Source of the DNA: Megascapheus bottae
Taxonomy: Eukaryota; Chordata; Mammalia; Rodentia; Geomyidae
DNA length: 64,000 nucleotides
Reading direction: 5' to 3'
Assembly: GCA_024803745.1 (NCBI GenBank)
Contig: JANJXV010000004.1
Location: forward strand, 49,485,858 to 49,549,857
Positions 33,649-45,902 of the stretch are shown piece after piece (positions within the stretch are counted from its first letter, which is position 1; each line of letters starts with the position of its first letter). Position numbers and translations under genes: made by a program. Below the pieces are notes generated by a model. The model ran no database searches. It was given only the letters and a program-made list of their open reading frames with translations, and was not told the DNA's origin.

Positions 33649-35894
33649 TTTTTCTTTTTTTCATATTTTTATTGTAATTAATAGAAGGGTTACATGATAT
33701 TTTCCAGATAGGAGGTGCACTAATTCACATGCATTGATACCCTTTCATCTGTCTTGATCCTCATTTCCCTCCCCCCCACCCCTACCCCTCATCTTTTTTC
33801 CCCCCTTCCCTATCCAATTTCAAATAACCAAATACAAATATATCTGATATATCAGGTAACAAAGTGGGATACTGTAACAATATGAGAATACCAAGGGAGA
33901 GCAAAAGAGATGAGAGATAACATAGTACATTAAGGACAACAATTATTCATTATATGGCTTTGGTTTCTATACCCTAGAGGTCCTTTCATTTAGAGTCATA
34001 CTATAGGGCCTTATGTATCAAGGTTTTGCTCTATTGCAAATCTCTGCTAGGAGAGCCCAAGGTTTCTACTGATTATGACAAATGAGGGAAACCATTGAGC
34101 CTAAGTTCCTTTGAGTCTGGCTTACTTCACTTAATATGATTTTTTCTAAGTCTTTCCATTTCCTAACAAATGGGTCGATGTCATTCTTTCTGACAGCAGC
34201 ATAGAATTCCATTGTGTCCAAATACCACATCTTGTTGATCCATTCATTAACTGAAGGACATCTAGGTTGGTTCCATATCTTTGCTATGGTAAATAGTGCT
34301 GCAATGAACATCATTGGTTAGTGGATTTAGTATGTCTTTGTTTCTGGATGATTGGGTAAATAAATGCCTAGTAGTGGAATTGTTGGGTCATAGGGGAGCT
34401 CTATGTTTAGTCTTTTGAAGAATTGCCATACTGCTTTCCATAGTGGTTGAACAAGTTTGCACTCCCACCAAGAGTGCAGTAGTGATCCCTCCTGGCCACA
34501 TTCCCTCCAGCATCTGTTGTAGCCAGTGCAATAAGGCAAGAAGCAAGCATAAAGGGGATCCAGGTAGGGAAAGAGGAAGTAAAACTTGCCCTCTTTGCAG
34601 ATGATATGATCCTGTAGTTAAAGAATCCTATAGACTCTACTCCCAAGCTCCTTGAGCTGATTCAAAACTTTGGAAGGGTAGCAGCCTATAAAATTAACCC
34701 TCAAAAATCAACTGCCTTCCTCTATGCCAACAGTGAGAGGAATGAGGTAACAATCAGGAAAGCAACTCCTTTCACAATAGCCTCAAAGAAAATAAAGTAC
34801 CTAGGAATTACCTTAACTAAGAATGTAAAGGACCTTTCTGATGAAAACTTTAAAACCCTGAAAAAAGAAATTAAAGCAGAACTGAGGAAATGGAAAAACC
34901 TCCCATGCTCCTGGATTGGAAGAATCAACATCATGAAAATGACAATCTTGCCAAGGGCTATCTACAAATTCAATGCAATACCCATCAACATCCCAATGGC
35001 ATTCTTTAAAGAAATAGAAGAGGCAATCCAAAATTTCATATGGAATAATAAAAGACCCCGTATAGCAAAAACACTTCTTAGCAGAAAGAACAGCGCCGGA
35101 GGAATTTCAATTCCAAACTTTAGACTCTATTACAGAGCTATAATTATCAAAACAGCTTGGTACTGGCACAAGAACAGGCCTGAAGATAAATGGAATAGAA
35201 CTGAAGACCCAGACATTAAACCACAGACCTATGGCCACCTAATCTTTGACAAGGGAGCCAAAAAAAATAGAATGGAAGAATGATAGCCTCTTCAACATGT
35301 GGTGTTGGCACAACTGGTTAAGCACCTGCAGAAAACTAAAGTTGGGTCCTTCTTTGTCACCCAGCACTAAAATTAACTCCAAATGGATCAAAGACCTCGA
35401 GGTAAAAGTTGACACACTGAAAACATTACAAGAAGGAATAGGAGATACACTAGGCCTCCTTGGCACAGTTTGAAACTTTCTTAATAAGGACCAAGAATCA
35501 CAACAAATCAGAGAAAGTCTGGATAAGTGGAACTGTAATCAACTGCAGAGATTTTGTATGGCACATGACAAAGCTAGTAAATTAACTAGGAAGCCTACAG
35601 AGTGGGAGAAGATCTTCACCAACCATACAACGGACAAAGGCCTCATATCTAAAATATATCAACAGCTCAAAAAATTGAATCACTCCAAAACTCATTTCCA
35701 AAGTAACAACCATACCGTTAAAAGGTGGTCTAAAGACTTAAAGAGAGTCTTCTCTGAAGAAGAAACAACAATGGCCTATAGACACATGAAGAAATGCTCA
35801 ACACCTCTGGTCATAAAAGAAATGCAAATCAAAACAACTCTAAGATTCCACCTCACTCCTGTTAGAATGGCCCAGATCAAGAAAACTAATAACA
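33649..35894 (-). mobile_element. Young L1 with 5' inversion, 2.2 kb, 14-bp TSD
   Basis: 33650-34525 is antisense: 3' terminus, 3' UTR and the ORF2 C-terminus up to [15 protein letters not shown] (Cys motif intact). 34526-35894 is plus-strand ORF2 running from [21 protein letters not shown], the reverse-transcriptase catalytic box (FADD, followed by a TAG stop), through [16 protein letters not shown] to KKTNNNR. The inverted block ends at NNNR, exactly where the other block begins, so almost no L1 sequence was lost at the join. TSD acagaaattttctt at 33635-33648 and 35895-35908. Stops and frameshifts rule out function. Confidence 0.94.
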
Positions 35895-35908
35895 ACAGAA
35901 ATTTTCTT

Positions 35909-36800
35909 GTATAGTTTAGTACAGTACTATAATGCAGTGGAGTATAGCACAGCTCTAAGATGTGACTACGTGCTTCCAGAAATAACTAAAAATTATAATA
36001 GTAATGTTTTCAACCAAGTTCAGATTTCTCAAAACATTTCCCACATTAGTGTCATTATGTTATGAATTGTAAGTTTCCTGTGTCATATAGAAATCAGAAT
36101 TTTATACAGCTATGATGACAATGACATTACAGTTTGTACTTAGGAAAGAATTGTTCTATTTTATTTTCGATTCTTTTTTGAATTTTATTTTCTTGTACTG
36201 TACTAGGGATAGAACTTGAGGTTTTCTGGTATAACTTAGTATTCTTTTTTATAGCTGTCACTCTCCTACTCAAGGGATGCCTTCCATTCTCATTTCTTTT
36301 CTTTCAAAATATGATTGAATAAAATGAAAATTTTTGATAATTTAACTTTCTTTCAAAAATATGATCGAATACAATGAAAATTTTTGATAATATTAGGCAA
36401 TATCAAATATGTAGCCGCTTGTGCAATGAATGAAACTTTGCTTTTTCAAAAAAATTCTGTCATCCTTTAATTAGTTTTTTAAAAAAAGAAAGTCAAGATG
36501 CTAGTTTAATTGAACCAATTCATAAAATGTAGAAAAGTGTCTACAGATTAGAACAATGAGATTTAAAAAGCAATAATGATTTTCCTAAACAAGTCACCAT
36601 CAATTTTGATATTTCTGTGGCTTTACTTACAGGCAATAATATTATAAATGTGAGCAGGTAGTAAAAGGACATTGGCTGGAATTCTCATGGTTCCCTTCCT
36701 GTATATCAGCATTAACTGAAATTTATAGAATCATTATTAATCAAATAGTTAACTGAGCAGCTGCTTAATAGCTATCTTGTTTTTGATATTAAAGATAAAA
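35909..36800. other. Unassigned AT-rich stretch with a short tandem duplication
   Basis: Apart from the 36301-36391 duplication nothing is recognised. About 36195-36230 ('actagggatagaacttgagg') weakly recalls an antisense ID-type SINE. Confidence 0.4.
36301..36391. repeat. Two-copy tandem duplication, period about 49 bp
   Basis: 'ctttcaaaatatgattgaat' to 'tttttgataat' (36301-36341) recurs at 36350-36391 with two substitutions and one extra A. Confidence 0.92.
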
Positions 36801-36802
36801 AG

Positions 36803-36938
36803 ATAAAGGAGGCAGGGGAGGGAAATGGTGGACAAAAACATGAGAAGGGGTGGCAATGAATGTTAAAGAATGCACCTCCTGTCTGGCAAATATAATATAA
36901 CCTTTCTATTCATTACAATAAAAAAGTCAATAAAAACT
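36803..36938 (+). mobile_element. L1 3' terminus
   Basis: 'ggaggcaggggagggaaatg', 'gaatgcacctcctgtctggc' and 'cctttctattcattacaata' are the last about 130 bp of the young-type L1. Confidence 0.85.
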
Positions 36939-36939
36939 A

Positions 36940-37480
36940 TTCCAAATGTTTTGTTTTAGAGTTTAGGTTTTCTTGTACCATTAAAAGCATTTAATAATGA
37001 ATGTCAAAGAAAATTGCACTACAGTCCAATTATTAAGGACAATTTAAGTTTAGTAATAAGAAAAAAAGTTTAAACTGAATCATTCTACTGAAGTCAAAAA
37101 GGTGAATTGGGTACTAGAAAAGTACTAGAAGATACTAAAGAGATAGGTGATAGATCAGCTAAATGGCTTAAGGGAAGCTAAGCTTCTACTTTCTTACTCA
37201 AATGGGGACATATGGAGCTCTACTTTCCTTAATTTCATTCCAAAGGCTGTACCTCACCTGGAAGGAAAAGATGTTTATACACTGAAGTACTAACAAGAAG
37301 CTAGAGAACAATTCTACCTCCAAAATACAAAACAGAGATTAACAATTTCAAGAGTCTTTTTTTCTTTCTTAGGAATTTAGAAAAGTTATTTTCCTAAAAA
37401 TAGTCATATAATCAGATAGAAACATGTCTAAATTTAGTTATGCTCTGTGAGGGAAATGTAGAATCAATCATGGTTACTAA
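36940..37480. other. Unassigned AT-rich stretch
   Basis: No gene or repeat recognised. Confidence 0.4.
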
Positions 37481-37484
37481 CACA

Positions 37485-37487
<3 letters not shown>

Positions 37488-37531
<44 letters not shown>
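37488..37531. repeat. (TG)n microsatellite
   Basis: About 21 GT units. Confidence 0.97.
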
Positions 37532-37533
<2 letters not shown>

Positions 37534-37685
37534 ATGTGAGAGTACTGGGTACTGTCCCTTATCTTTTTCATACAAGGCTGGGATTCTACAACATGAGTCA
37601 TAGCTCCACTTTCAATCTTGCATCTCATCTTCATCTATTTTCCCGGCTTTTGGGCATGAGTCACTGGCATCCAACTATGTATGTG
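37532..37685 (-). mobile_element. B1-Geo type SINE, antisense, decayed
   Basis: 'actgggtactgtcccttatc', 'tacaacatgagtcatagctc' and 'gggcatgagtcactggcatc' are in antisense order. The TG repeat sits at its 3'-tail side. Confidence 0.55.
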
Positions 37686-37689
37686 AAAA

Positions 37690-39430
37690 GTGAGCATAAT
37701 TTTTGTAAAAATTCAATTAATCTTTCTAAGTTTAAGAAATTGTAGCCAGTGAAAGTACACGTAAGAAAAATACCATGTCATGTATGTTTGCATATAGTTT
37801 GTAGAAGAGATACAATTTGAAGGGAAAAAGTTAAACTTATATTTCACTGTGTGATTCTTCAGTCGAAATGGCTTTCAAAACAGAATTAGTCAAAAGTAGA
37901 CAGCAGCATCTGCTGATATGGATGCTAAGTTACTGGAACTTTCATTACTGGAGGGAATAAAAATTGATGCAATTGTTTTGGAAAAGGCAATTTTTGGTAT
38001 AATAATACTATCATATGCAAATTTAAGTGAAAACTAATTGAAATATCTAATTAAAATTCTATTATACTAATAAAATACTTCTAACTTAAAAAGTGAAAAT
38101 TATTACTGATAGATCCTGGATGTAAATGGTGTTCCATACATAATAATCAAAAATTTACAAAGAAAAGTATAAAGTCTTTCTTTGCCAGTGATCAGAAAAC
38201 AAGTAATTCTACCACCATATAATGGAATATAATAGGAAATTATATTACACACAGTAGCATAAATGAATCTTCTGAGAAACATAGGTAAAAGCAGCCATTT
38301 TCAAATGGCTGGATAATGATTTGATTTACGTAAAGAGAGAGCAATGTTTCTCTAAGCTCAAGAGCATGGAAAGAAACAAAAATAAATAAATAAATAAATA
38401 GATAAATAAATAAATAAATAATGCTAGTTCAAGTGAGTTTCTTAGTCCTGTAAATGTTCCCCGACATTATGGTTGTGATAAATATTTTTGTTTGTCAAAA
38501 CCCATTGAAATGTACAGAGAAACAGCAAGTTTTAGTGATTTTTAAATTAGATAAACGAATGTATGAATGTAGTTAGTAAATACGCTCCAAAAGAGATAGT
38601 ACTTTAAGACAATAATCCAGCGAATCCCCTTCCTTATACACAAAATGGATGCACTAGATTCTTGAAAACGAATTAGTAAACCAAATTTAGGTTAATAATA
38701 TAATGGAGTAAAGCCATGTTTTAACTGCAGTTGCCAAAAAACATAATAAATGCAAATAGGAAATTATAACCTTAAAACCATTAATATATGCATATTATAT
38801 ATATTAAAGTATAATAGTAATTGAAGAGAATTATTATTCTACTTGTCTATTACTGTGAAACTTTAATAAACACAATCTACCTTTAGTTGAATAATTAAAC
38901 TAACATAATAAAATCTAGTTAATTTAATAATTTCTACTATCAGATTTTGTTAAAGACTGTTTTGTACAAATAGAAAACAGAAAACATTCATAAAATATTT
39001 TACATTTACAATTATTACACTACTAAGTTTACAGTTATTACAGTCCTATTGTTTGTAGTTATAATAACAATAATTGTTTTAAATTACAGTATATAAAGAT
39101 ATCAATATAAGTCAGAATTAAACTCCATCTTAATAAAGCAAAAATTATTTGAAATTAATATGAACACTGTACTTTTGAACTACTTAATAGATAAAACTCT
39201 AGCAATTTTCTCAAGGTTCAGAAAATAATCTAAGTAATTTTATAGGAATAATGTATTTACACTATTAATTATTTGTGGTATATAATTACAATGAAAACTT
39301 ACAGATATTTTATTAATGAAGCAATTCATGTCAATGAAACCAAATCTCAAATGTTTCCCTAAATATTAAAGATGATTTAATGAGTGATTTCACTTTTATT
39401 AATTTTCTCTACTATAGTTTTTCAGTTTTT
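37690..39430. other. Unassigned AT-rich stretch
   Basis: No gene. It contains an (AAAT)n tract at 38379-38421. 38.7-39.4 kb is very AT-rich. Confidence 0.4.
38379..38421. repeat. (AAAT)n microsatellite
   Basis: About 10 units with one GATA-like interruption. Confidence 0.93.
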
Positions 39431-39439
39431 GTGTTTGTT

Positions 39440-39670
39440 TTATTGTTAGTCGAGGGGCTTAGACTTGGGCCTGGATGTTGTCCCTGAGCTCTTCAGCAAA
39501 AGGCTATAACCCTACCCTTTGAGCCACAGCACCACTTCCAGTTTTCTGGTGATTAATTGGAGGTAAGAGTCTCATGGTATTTAGTGCCCAGGCTGGTTTG
39601 ACCCGTGATCCTCAGACCTCAGCCTGCTGACTAGCTACTATTACTGGGCATGAGCCACCACACCCATCTT
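39440..39670 (-). mobile_element. B1-Geo type SINE, antisense, near full length
   Basis: Right module ('gtcgaggggcttagacttgg', 'ctttgagccacagcaccact'), linker 'aattggaggtaagagtctca', then B1 ('tcctcagacctcagcctgct', 'gggcatgagccaccacaccc'). Confidence 0.88.
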
Positions 39671-39784
39671 GTTTTTTCATTGTTTTGAAAATGTATGTTA
39701 TGCGAATCCTCACTTGTTTCTAATTTGTATATAAACTAACTCTCAATGGTATTTATTATTTTAAGTAAAGATGATAATGTGTTA

Positions 39785-41495
39785 ACTCCAAATGCATCAA
39801 AGACCTGGAGGTAAAAGCAGATACACTGAAAACTTTACAAGTAGGAATAGGAGATACACTAGGTCTCCTTGGCACAGGTCGAAACTTTATTAATAAGGAT
39901 CCAGAAACAACAAATCAAAGAAAGACTGGATAAGTGGGACTACATTAAACTGAAGAGCTTCTGTATGGCAAAGGACCTACCTAGCAAACTAACTAGAAAG
40001 CCTACAGAGTGGGAGAAGATCTTCACTAACTATACAAAGGACAAAGGCCTCATATCTAAATATATCAACAGCTCAAAAAATTGAATCACTACAAAATTAA
40101 TCTCCAAAGAAACAACCATCCCATTAAAAGATGGGCCAAAGATCTAGAGACATAAGGCCAAATAGTATGACACTAAAAGTAAGGACCTCCAGGATAAGAA
40201 ACAAAAGCCATATAATGAGTGACTGCTGTCCTTAATGTACTGTTATCTCTTATCTCTTTTGCCATCCCTTGGTTATCTCATATTGTTACAATATTTCACC
40301 TTGTTATCTGATATATTTTATATGTGCTTAATTGGTTATTTGAAATTGGATAGGGAAGGAGGAAATCAAGATAAGCAGGGGGAGGGTGGAAGGGAAATGG
40401 AGACCATGTCATAAGAAAGGATATCAACATTTGTGAAGTTATGCATGTTCTATTTGGTGAATATAATGTAACCCTTCTTTTAATCACAATAATTTTTTTA
40501 AAAGACAGTCTTCTCTGAAGAAGAAATAAGAATGGCCTATAGACACATGAAGAAATGCTCAGCATCTCTGGCCATAAAAAAAAAATGAAAATCAAAACAA
40601 CTCTAAGATTCCACCTCACTCCAGTTAGAATGGCCAGGATCAAGAAAACTAATAACAACAGATGCTGGAGGGGATGTGGCCAGGAGGGATCACTACTACA
40701 CTGTTCAACCACTCTTTCAACCACTATGGAAAACAGTATGGAAGTTCTTCAAAAGACTAAACAGAGAGCTCCCCTATGACCCAGCAATTCCACTGCTAGG
40801 CATTTACCCAATTGTCCAGAAACAAGGATATACTAAATACACTAACACAACGATGTTCATTGCAGCACTATTTACCATAGCAAAGATATGGAACCAACCC
40901 ATATGCCCCTCAGTTGATGATTGTATCAACAAGATTTATTTATACACAGTGGAATTCTATGCCGCTGCCAGAAAGAATGGCATCGCCCCATTTGCAAGGA
41001 AATTAAAAGACTTAGGAAAACTCATATTAAGTGGAGTAAGCCAGACTCAAAGGAACATAGGCTCAATGATTTCTCTCATTTGTCCTAATCAGTAGAAACC
41101 TTAGGCTCTCCTAGCAGAGATTTGCAATCGAGCAAAACCTAGATACATAAGGCCATATAGAATGATGCTAAATGCAAGAACCTCCAGGATATAGAAACAA
41201 AAGCCATATAATGAGTCCTTAATGTACTATGTTATCTCTCATCTCTTGCTGTCCCTTAGTTATCTCATATCGTTACAGTATTTCACCTTTTTATCTGATA
41301 TATTGCCTGCATGTTTATTTGGTTATTTGAAGTAGGGATTGGGAAGGGGAGAAAAAAGATGAGGGGTGGGAGTGGGTGGAGGGAAATGGGGTCCAAGACA
41401 TGAGAAAGGGTATCAATGTTTGTGAAGTAATGCATCTGCTATCTGGTGAATATAATGTAACCCTTCTATTAATTGCAATAAAAATATATGGAAAA
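39785..41495 (+). mobile_element. Young-type L1 3' segment, interrupted by another L1 tail
   Basis: It opens in ORF2 ('aactccaaatgcatcaaaga', i.e. NSKCIKDLEVK) and runs through RNFINKDP, KWDYIKLKSFCMAKD and KPTEWEKIF to about 40147. It resumes at about 40505 with VFSEEE-like sequence, the Cys-rich motif (partly destroyed), LPYDPAIPLLGIYPI, MFIAALFTIAKIWNQPICPS and LICPNQ-stop (ends 41095). The 3' UTR runs to 'ctattaattgcaataaaaat'. Frameshifts and stops throughout. No clear TSD. Confidence 0.9.
40148..40504 (+). mobile_element. L1 3' UTR inserted in ORF2 of another L1
   Basis: 'gacataaggccaaatagtat' to 'cttttaatcacaataa' is a complete 3' UTR lying between ORF2 blocks that are adjacent in the L1 consensus (AKDLKR | VFSEEE). 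Same orientation as the host. The TSD is unclear (at most 'agaca'). Confidence 0.82.
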
Positions 41496-41499
41496 AAGA

Positions 41500-42260
41500 A
41501 TTTAAAAAAGACCACAGACCACAATTAAAAAAAAGGGAATGTATCCTAATATGTCTCCAAATTTGACCTTGGAAATGTAAGAACAGACCCTGTTCTTTAT
41601 TCTCTCTGCCTATCTGTCTTTCTGTCTAGGATCTTTAAAATTAAATGCAGCTAGGAATATTAAGAGCTTGATTTACTTTTTCCTCCATTAATTGTGTGCT
41701 TTCCTTGATCTAATATTTCCAACCCATAAAATACAATTCTACATTTCTTCTTATAACATATTTGTTATATTACAAATCATTTCTAGACTCGAAAACTTGT
41801 TTCAGTCAGGACAGTGGAGAAAGTAGAATATGTAACACCCATTGTTTTTCAACATTAGGAAGACTTTATTACGCAAATCTGGAGAAAAACAACATTGATT
41901 TGGTGTCCATCAAGCAAATATACTGGTGTATGAATGATACTATATATGATTTTATGACATAATTCGTGTTCAACTACTACATGCTTGAAGAACAGAAAAA
42001 GTGAATTAAGAATAAATCTAATTAGGAGAATATATTGTGTTTAATCTGTATTTGTATCCCAATTGTATAGTAGCAGAATTGACATTTTAAAAAATCCTTG
42101 TGACAATTAAATATTGACCCTAAAATAATTATTTGTATTAGTTTTAGAAAGTAGACATATCAGATTCAAATTTCCAAGCTAAGTATAATATCTCTGATAA
42201 GGTAAATTAACACATTTCTAAATTAAGGTTTGAAATGAAAAAAAATTGAGAGAGAAAAAG
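41500..42260. other. Unassigned AT-rich stretch
   Basis: No repeat or gene recognised. The 66-codon frame at 41762-41962 has no domain. Confidence 0.4.
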
Positions 42261-42261
42261 A

Positions 42262-42476
42262 TCTTCAAAGGACAGGAGCCATGATCTCATTAACTTACGT
42301 ATGCAGGATCCTGAAATTTGGAGAACTGACGTTCAAAGACGCAAAGAAATCTGTACCAGTTCATTCCAGCTAACTAGCAAATGGTCCATCTGGAGCCTGG
42401 CTCAAGTGATGATCAGTTGTTCAGTTGTGAAGAAACAAGAGGAGTAAGTGCAAAACCCTAAATTCATGCACCAAAA

Positions 42477-42478
<2 letters not shown>
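42262..42478 (+). mobile_element. Possible decayed B1-Geo SINE
   Basis: 'aggatcctgaaatttggaga' and 'ctggctcaagtgatgatcag' recall the B1 and right-module order, followed by a CA-repeat tail. Weak. Confidence 0.4.
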
Positions 42479-42521
<43 letters not shown>

Positions 42522-42553
42522 GAGCAACTGAGCGAGAGAGGGAGAGACAGAGG

Positions 42554-42601
<48 letters not shown>

Positions 42602-42615
42602 AAGAGAGAGAGAGG
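42479..42615. repeat. (CA)n and (GA)n compound microsatellite
   Basis: (CA)n at 42479-42519, a 12-bp spacer, then (GA)n with AAAG interruptions at 42531-42615. Confidence 0.95.
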
Positions 42616-42619
42616 TTAT

Positions 42620-43040
42620 ATTTAAACTTCACGTTTGTTCTTTATTATTGCTGCTAATCATTACACATTTGATTCAAATAGTTACATTGTATTCTCAGAA
42701 ATATTTTGCTTCAACCTTCATGAAGTCCTTCTTTTATCTAGGAATAATATGTGATTATTGCATTGTGAATTCCCTACCATGATTCTCTTTTAAATATATT
42801 CTTGGACAGTATAAATTATAGCATATTGTGCATGGTGTAAAATGCTATCTTTAGTAACCTTCCTACAAATGTCTCCATACCTCTGAACTTCCTTTACGCA
42901 CTTTTCTTTGAATCTCTCACCTCACTCCTCCAACAAAAGTCCTCCTGTAAGAACGGAAGAAAATAATGATAAATAGGGAAATGAAGATATTCCTTTCTGG
43001 TGTTTTTTAAGTTGATGAACATTGTGATCAACGTAATCTA
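42620..43040. other. Unassigned AT-rich DNA
   Basis: No gene or repeat recognised. Confidence 0.4.
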
Positions 43041-43041
43041 T

Positions 43042-43117
43042 AGTAAGATGTTGGTGATTCATGCCTGCAAATCCTAGCTACTCAAGAGCCTGAGATCTGA
43101 TTATCACAATTCAAAAG
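43042..43117 (+). mobile_element. B1 left-half fragment abutting antisense L1
   Basis: 'gttggtgattcatgcctgca', 'aatcctagctactcaagagc' and 'gatctgattatcacaattca'. It stops where antisense L1 begins. Confidence 0.75.
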
Positions 43118-43475
43118 CCAGGAGCATCTGGGTTGGTTCCATATCTTAGCTATGGTAAACAATGTTGCAATGCACAGTTTTGTTGGTAGCTTAAATATGG
43201 CCTTGTGATCATTTGGGTAAATTTGCAGGAGTAGGATTGTTGGGAACTCTATGTTTAGTCTTTTGAGGAACCACCATACTGCTTTCCAGAGTGGCTGAAC
43301 CAGTGAATCTTTTGGTCACATTCCTGTCAGCGTTTATTATTACTAGTTTCCTTGGTCACTCTACCTGGTGTGTGGTGGAATCTCAGTGTGGTTTTGATTT
43401 GCATTTTTTATGACCAGAGATGTTAAACATTTCTTCATGTGTCAATTGACTATTTTTATTTCATATGCAGAGAAA
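43118..43475 (-). mobile_element. L1 ORF2 fragment, antisense
   Basis: 'ctgggttggttccatatctt' (complement of the KIWNQP region), 'tatgtttagtcttttgagga' and 'ggtggaatctcagtgtggtt' are in ORF2 antisense order. Confidence 0.82.
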
Positions 43476-43603
43476 TCTCTTTTTCATTCCTTATGCCAAT
43501 TCTCCAATATATGAATATAAATAGTTTTTTAATGTTTTGTGTGAAGTTATTTCTTCCTATTGGTTTATCTCCTGTTGTCACTGTTGATTTTTAGTACTCT
43601 GTG

Positions 43604-43664
43604 TTTTATATATATATATATATATGTACACACACACACACACATATATATATACATATATATG
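43604..43664. repeat. (TA)n-(CA)n-(TA)n compound microsatellite
   Basis: TATA runs flank a short CA run. Confidence 0.93.
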
Positions 43665-43667
43665 ATT

Positions 43668-43828
43668 TAGAGAAGGGTAAGGAAATAATGGTAGGGGAGT
43701 CAGGTGGAAGAAAGTGAGTAGAAAATGATGGAGGTGAGTAACAACATTTGACAAAAAAATGTACTCTTTCCTTACTTATGTAACTGTAACTCTCTCTACA
43801 TCATCCATACAATAAAATTCTAAAAAAA
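43668..43828 (+). mobile_element. L1 3' terminus, older subfamily
   Basis: A purine-rich block is followed by 'acttatgtaactgtaactct' and 'acatcatccatacaataaaa', parallel to 48425-48560. Confidence 0.7.
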
Positions 43829-43829
43829 G

Positions 43830-44205
43830 GAAAAAGTATGTTGTGTAGAAACCTTTCAATTATGCATAATTGTATATGTTATAAAATAAATATTTTCTAA
43901 AATTTAGGCTTTTCAAATATTTGTTTTTAAAACATGTCTATACAAAGAGTCAAAACAAAATTTCAAAATCCCACTTGAAGATTAAATAACTGTAATATTT
44001 ACCAACTAAAGGTCTTTTGATATTACTGTCTGTAATTTGGTTCCACAGTTTCTATAAACACACTTCAAATATGAGAGAAAACTGCCTGCTTTAAAAACAA
44101 TTGCAAGTAGTGGAGTGATCTAAACATAACAGAAAATCTTGTCCTGTGCCAATTACAGTGAATAAACCCTACAAAATTCTGATTTACTCTTTTAAAATGT
44201 ATCCA
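43830..44205. other. Unassigned AT-rich DNA
   Basis: No gene or repeat recognised. Confidence 0.4.
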
Positions 44206-44207
44206 CA

Positions 44208-44376
44208 TTGGGGCAGGGAATGTAGCCTTCTGGTAGAGTGCTTGCTTAGCATGTATGAAGCCCTGGGTTTGATTCCTCTATACAACATACACAAAAAAAG
44301 CTGGAATTGGCAGTATAGTTCAAGAGGCAGAGGAAAAATGCCCAGGCCCTGAGTTCAAGCCCCAGAATAGACAATA
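44208..44376 (+). mobile_element. IDL-Geo SINE
   Basis: 'tctggtagagtgcttgctta', B box 'gggtttgattcct' and right module 'gagttcaagccccagaatag', with an internal gap in the right module. A TA-rich repeat follows. Confidence 0.85.
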
Positions 44377-44432
44377 TATATTATACATATATGTTATATA
44401 CATACAGATATATATCTTATATATATATATGT
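44377..44432. repeat. TA-rich microsatellite
   Basis: 'atatatattatacatatatg' type units at the SINE tail. Confidence 0.85.
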
Positions 44433-44434
44433 TT

Positions 44435-45078
44435 ACATGACTCCACATAAACAGATAGATGACCTATCTACCTATATTCCAGATTTGAGCAACTGAATTG
44501 AAAATGAGGAAAATATTTCCCAATCCATTAGTCCAACATCCATAAGAATAATAATAAAATAAAATAAATTATACCAAACTTCTCTGAAACAAACTTATTT
44601 AAAAATACACCAATCTGTTTTTTATTTAGGTTTCTAAATTGTCACCATTTTCAGAGCTTTTTAAATTTTTATATCAGTTATTAGGGCTTCAATTGATATG
44701 GTCATAAGTATGTCTATATAATAAATATAAAAAGTAATAAAATGATAGCTTGTGTTACAAAACTGCTTTCATCCCCATTTACTCTGTACAAATGTCATGT
44801 GAGTCTTTTGTGAGGTACTATTCTTCTGCCAATTCAAAACTGAGGATTTTGTAAGGAAATCAAGTCCAGACACAAGTATTTACTACTTTATGAACTTTTG
44901 TAAAACTAGTGTCAGATTTTCAGCTAATGAACATTCAGTTGTATAATGTCAATAACACCTCCTACTTCTATTATTTATGTTTATATTTCTCATTTCAAGA
45001 TGAAGTCTGTATTACCAAGATATTGCTAGGATTTTGTTTTTCAATGTCCACATATCTGTTTGCTTGCTTGATTTTTTT
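44435..45078. other. Unassigned AT-rich DNA
   Basis: No gene or repeat recognised. Confidence 0.4.
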
Positions 45079-45081
45079 GTT

Positions 45082-45305
45082 TGTTTTATGGTGGCACTTA
45101 GATGTGAAGTTAGGGTCAGCTTTTTGCTGAAGGTTGGCACTCTACCACTTGAGCCATTGCTCTGCTTCAAATCTCTTGGTGGTAATTGGGACATAAGAGT
45201 CTCACCAGCATTTTTTCTGCCCTGTCTGACAATCAATCATAGTCATCAGATCTTGTCTTCATGCATTGCTAGGATTATAGGCATGAACTACTGGTGTCTG
45301 ACATA
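45082..45305 (-). mobile_element. B1-Geo type SINE, antisense
   Basis: 'ggcactctaccacttgagcc', 'taattgggacataagagtct' and 'gctaggattataggcatgaa' in antisense order. Confidence 0.8.
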
Positions 45306-45309
45306 TCAT

Positions 45310-45900
45310 TTTCTTTGGTCTCAACAAATAATATCATTTTAAGAATTAGCATTATTGTTCTAGTCTATTCTGTATGTGCTTCAGTGTGTCAATATGCATT
45401 GTAAATATTAGGGCCCCAAATCAAATATTATACTTCATAAGTTAGAAGTTTCTACACTGATTCCTTAAATATCGATGAAGTGAATGTAGCATAGTCCATT
45501 ATGGGAGATTATAATATTCATTTATTCAGTTGACACTTGTATGGAAAGTGCAGATTTTCAGAGGAGAAATGAGTAACATAGTAACACTCCAGGCTTATCA
45601 GGGCAGGCAGAATCCTGGCAGTCAATCAGAGCAGATGGTAGAGACCAGGCACTGGCAGAGTCAGATCCCAATACAGTTGGATTAAAGACAGTAGAGATGG
45701 ACCAGACACAAGGCAAGCACCGGCTGTCCAGCTAAGTGTACCAAAACTAAAACAGGCAAGAGGGGTACAAAGGGTAATTCAGAATATGCCTTTCCCTCCT
45801 CTCTCACTTTCTATTAATATACTCTGAACTCAAGACAACTGTGAACTTGTGTCTCCCTTTCCTTAGAGAAAGATTTGCCCTCATTATCTAAAATATTTTT
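45310..45900. other. Unassigned; 45,560-45,790 is purine-rich mixed DNA
   Basis: No repeat family or frame recognised. Confidence 0.4.
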
Positions 45901-45902
45901 TA

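Noticed and set aside
34933..35283. A 116-codon open frame
   Set aside because: L1 ORF2 segment downstream of the reverse-transcriptase catalytic box, inside the inverted block of a dead copy.
38379..38421. Direct repeats suggestive of a CRISPR-like array
   Set aside because: Pure tetranucleotide microsatellite without spacers. No array-like repeats occur anywhere.
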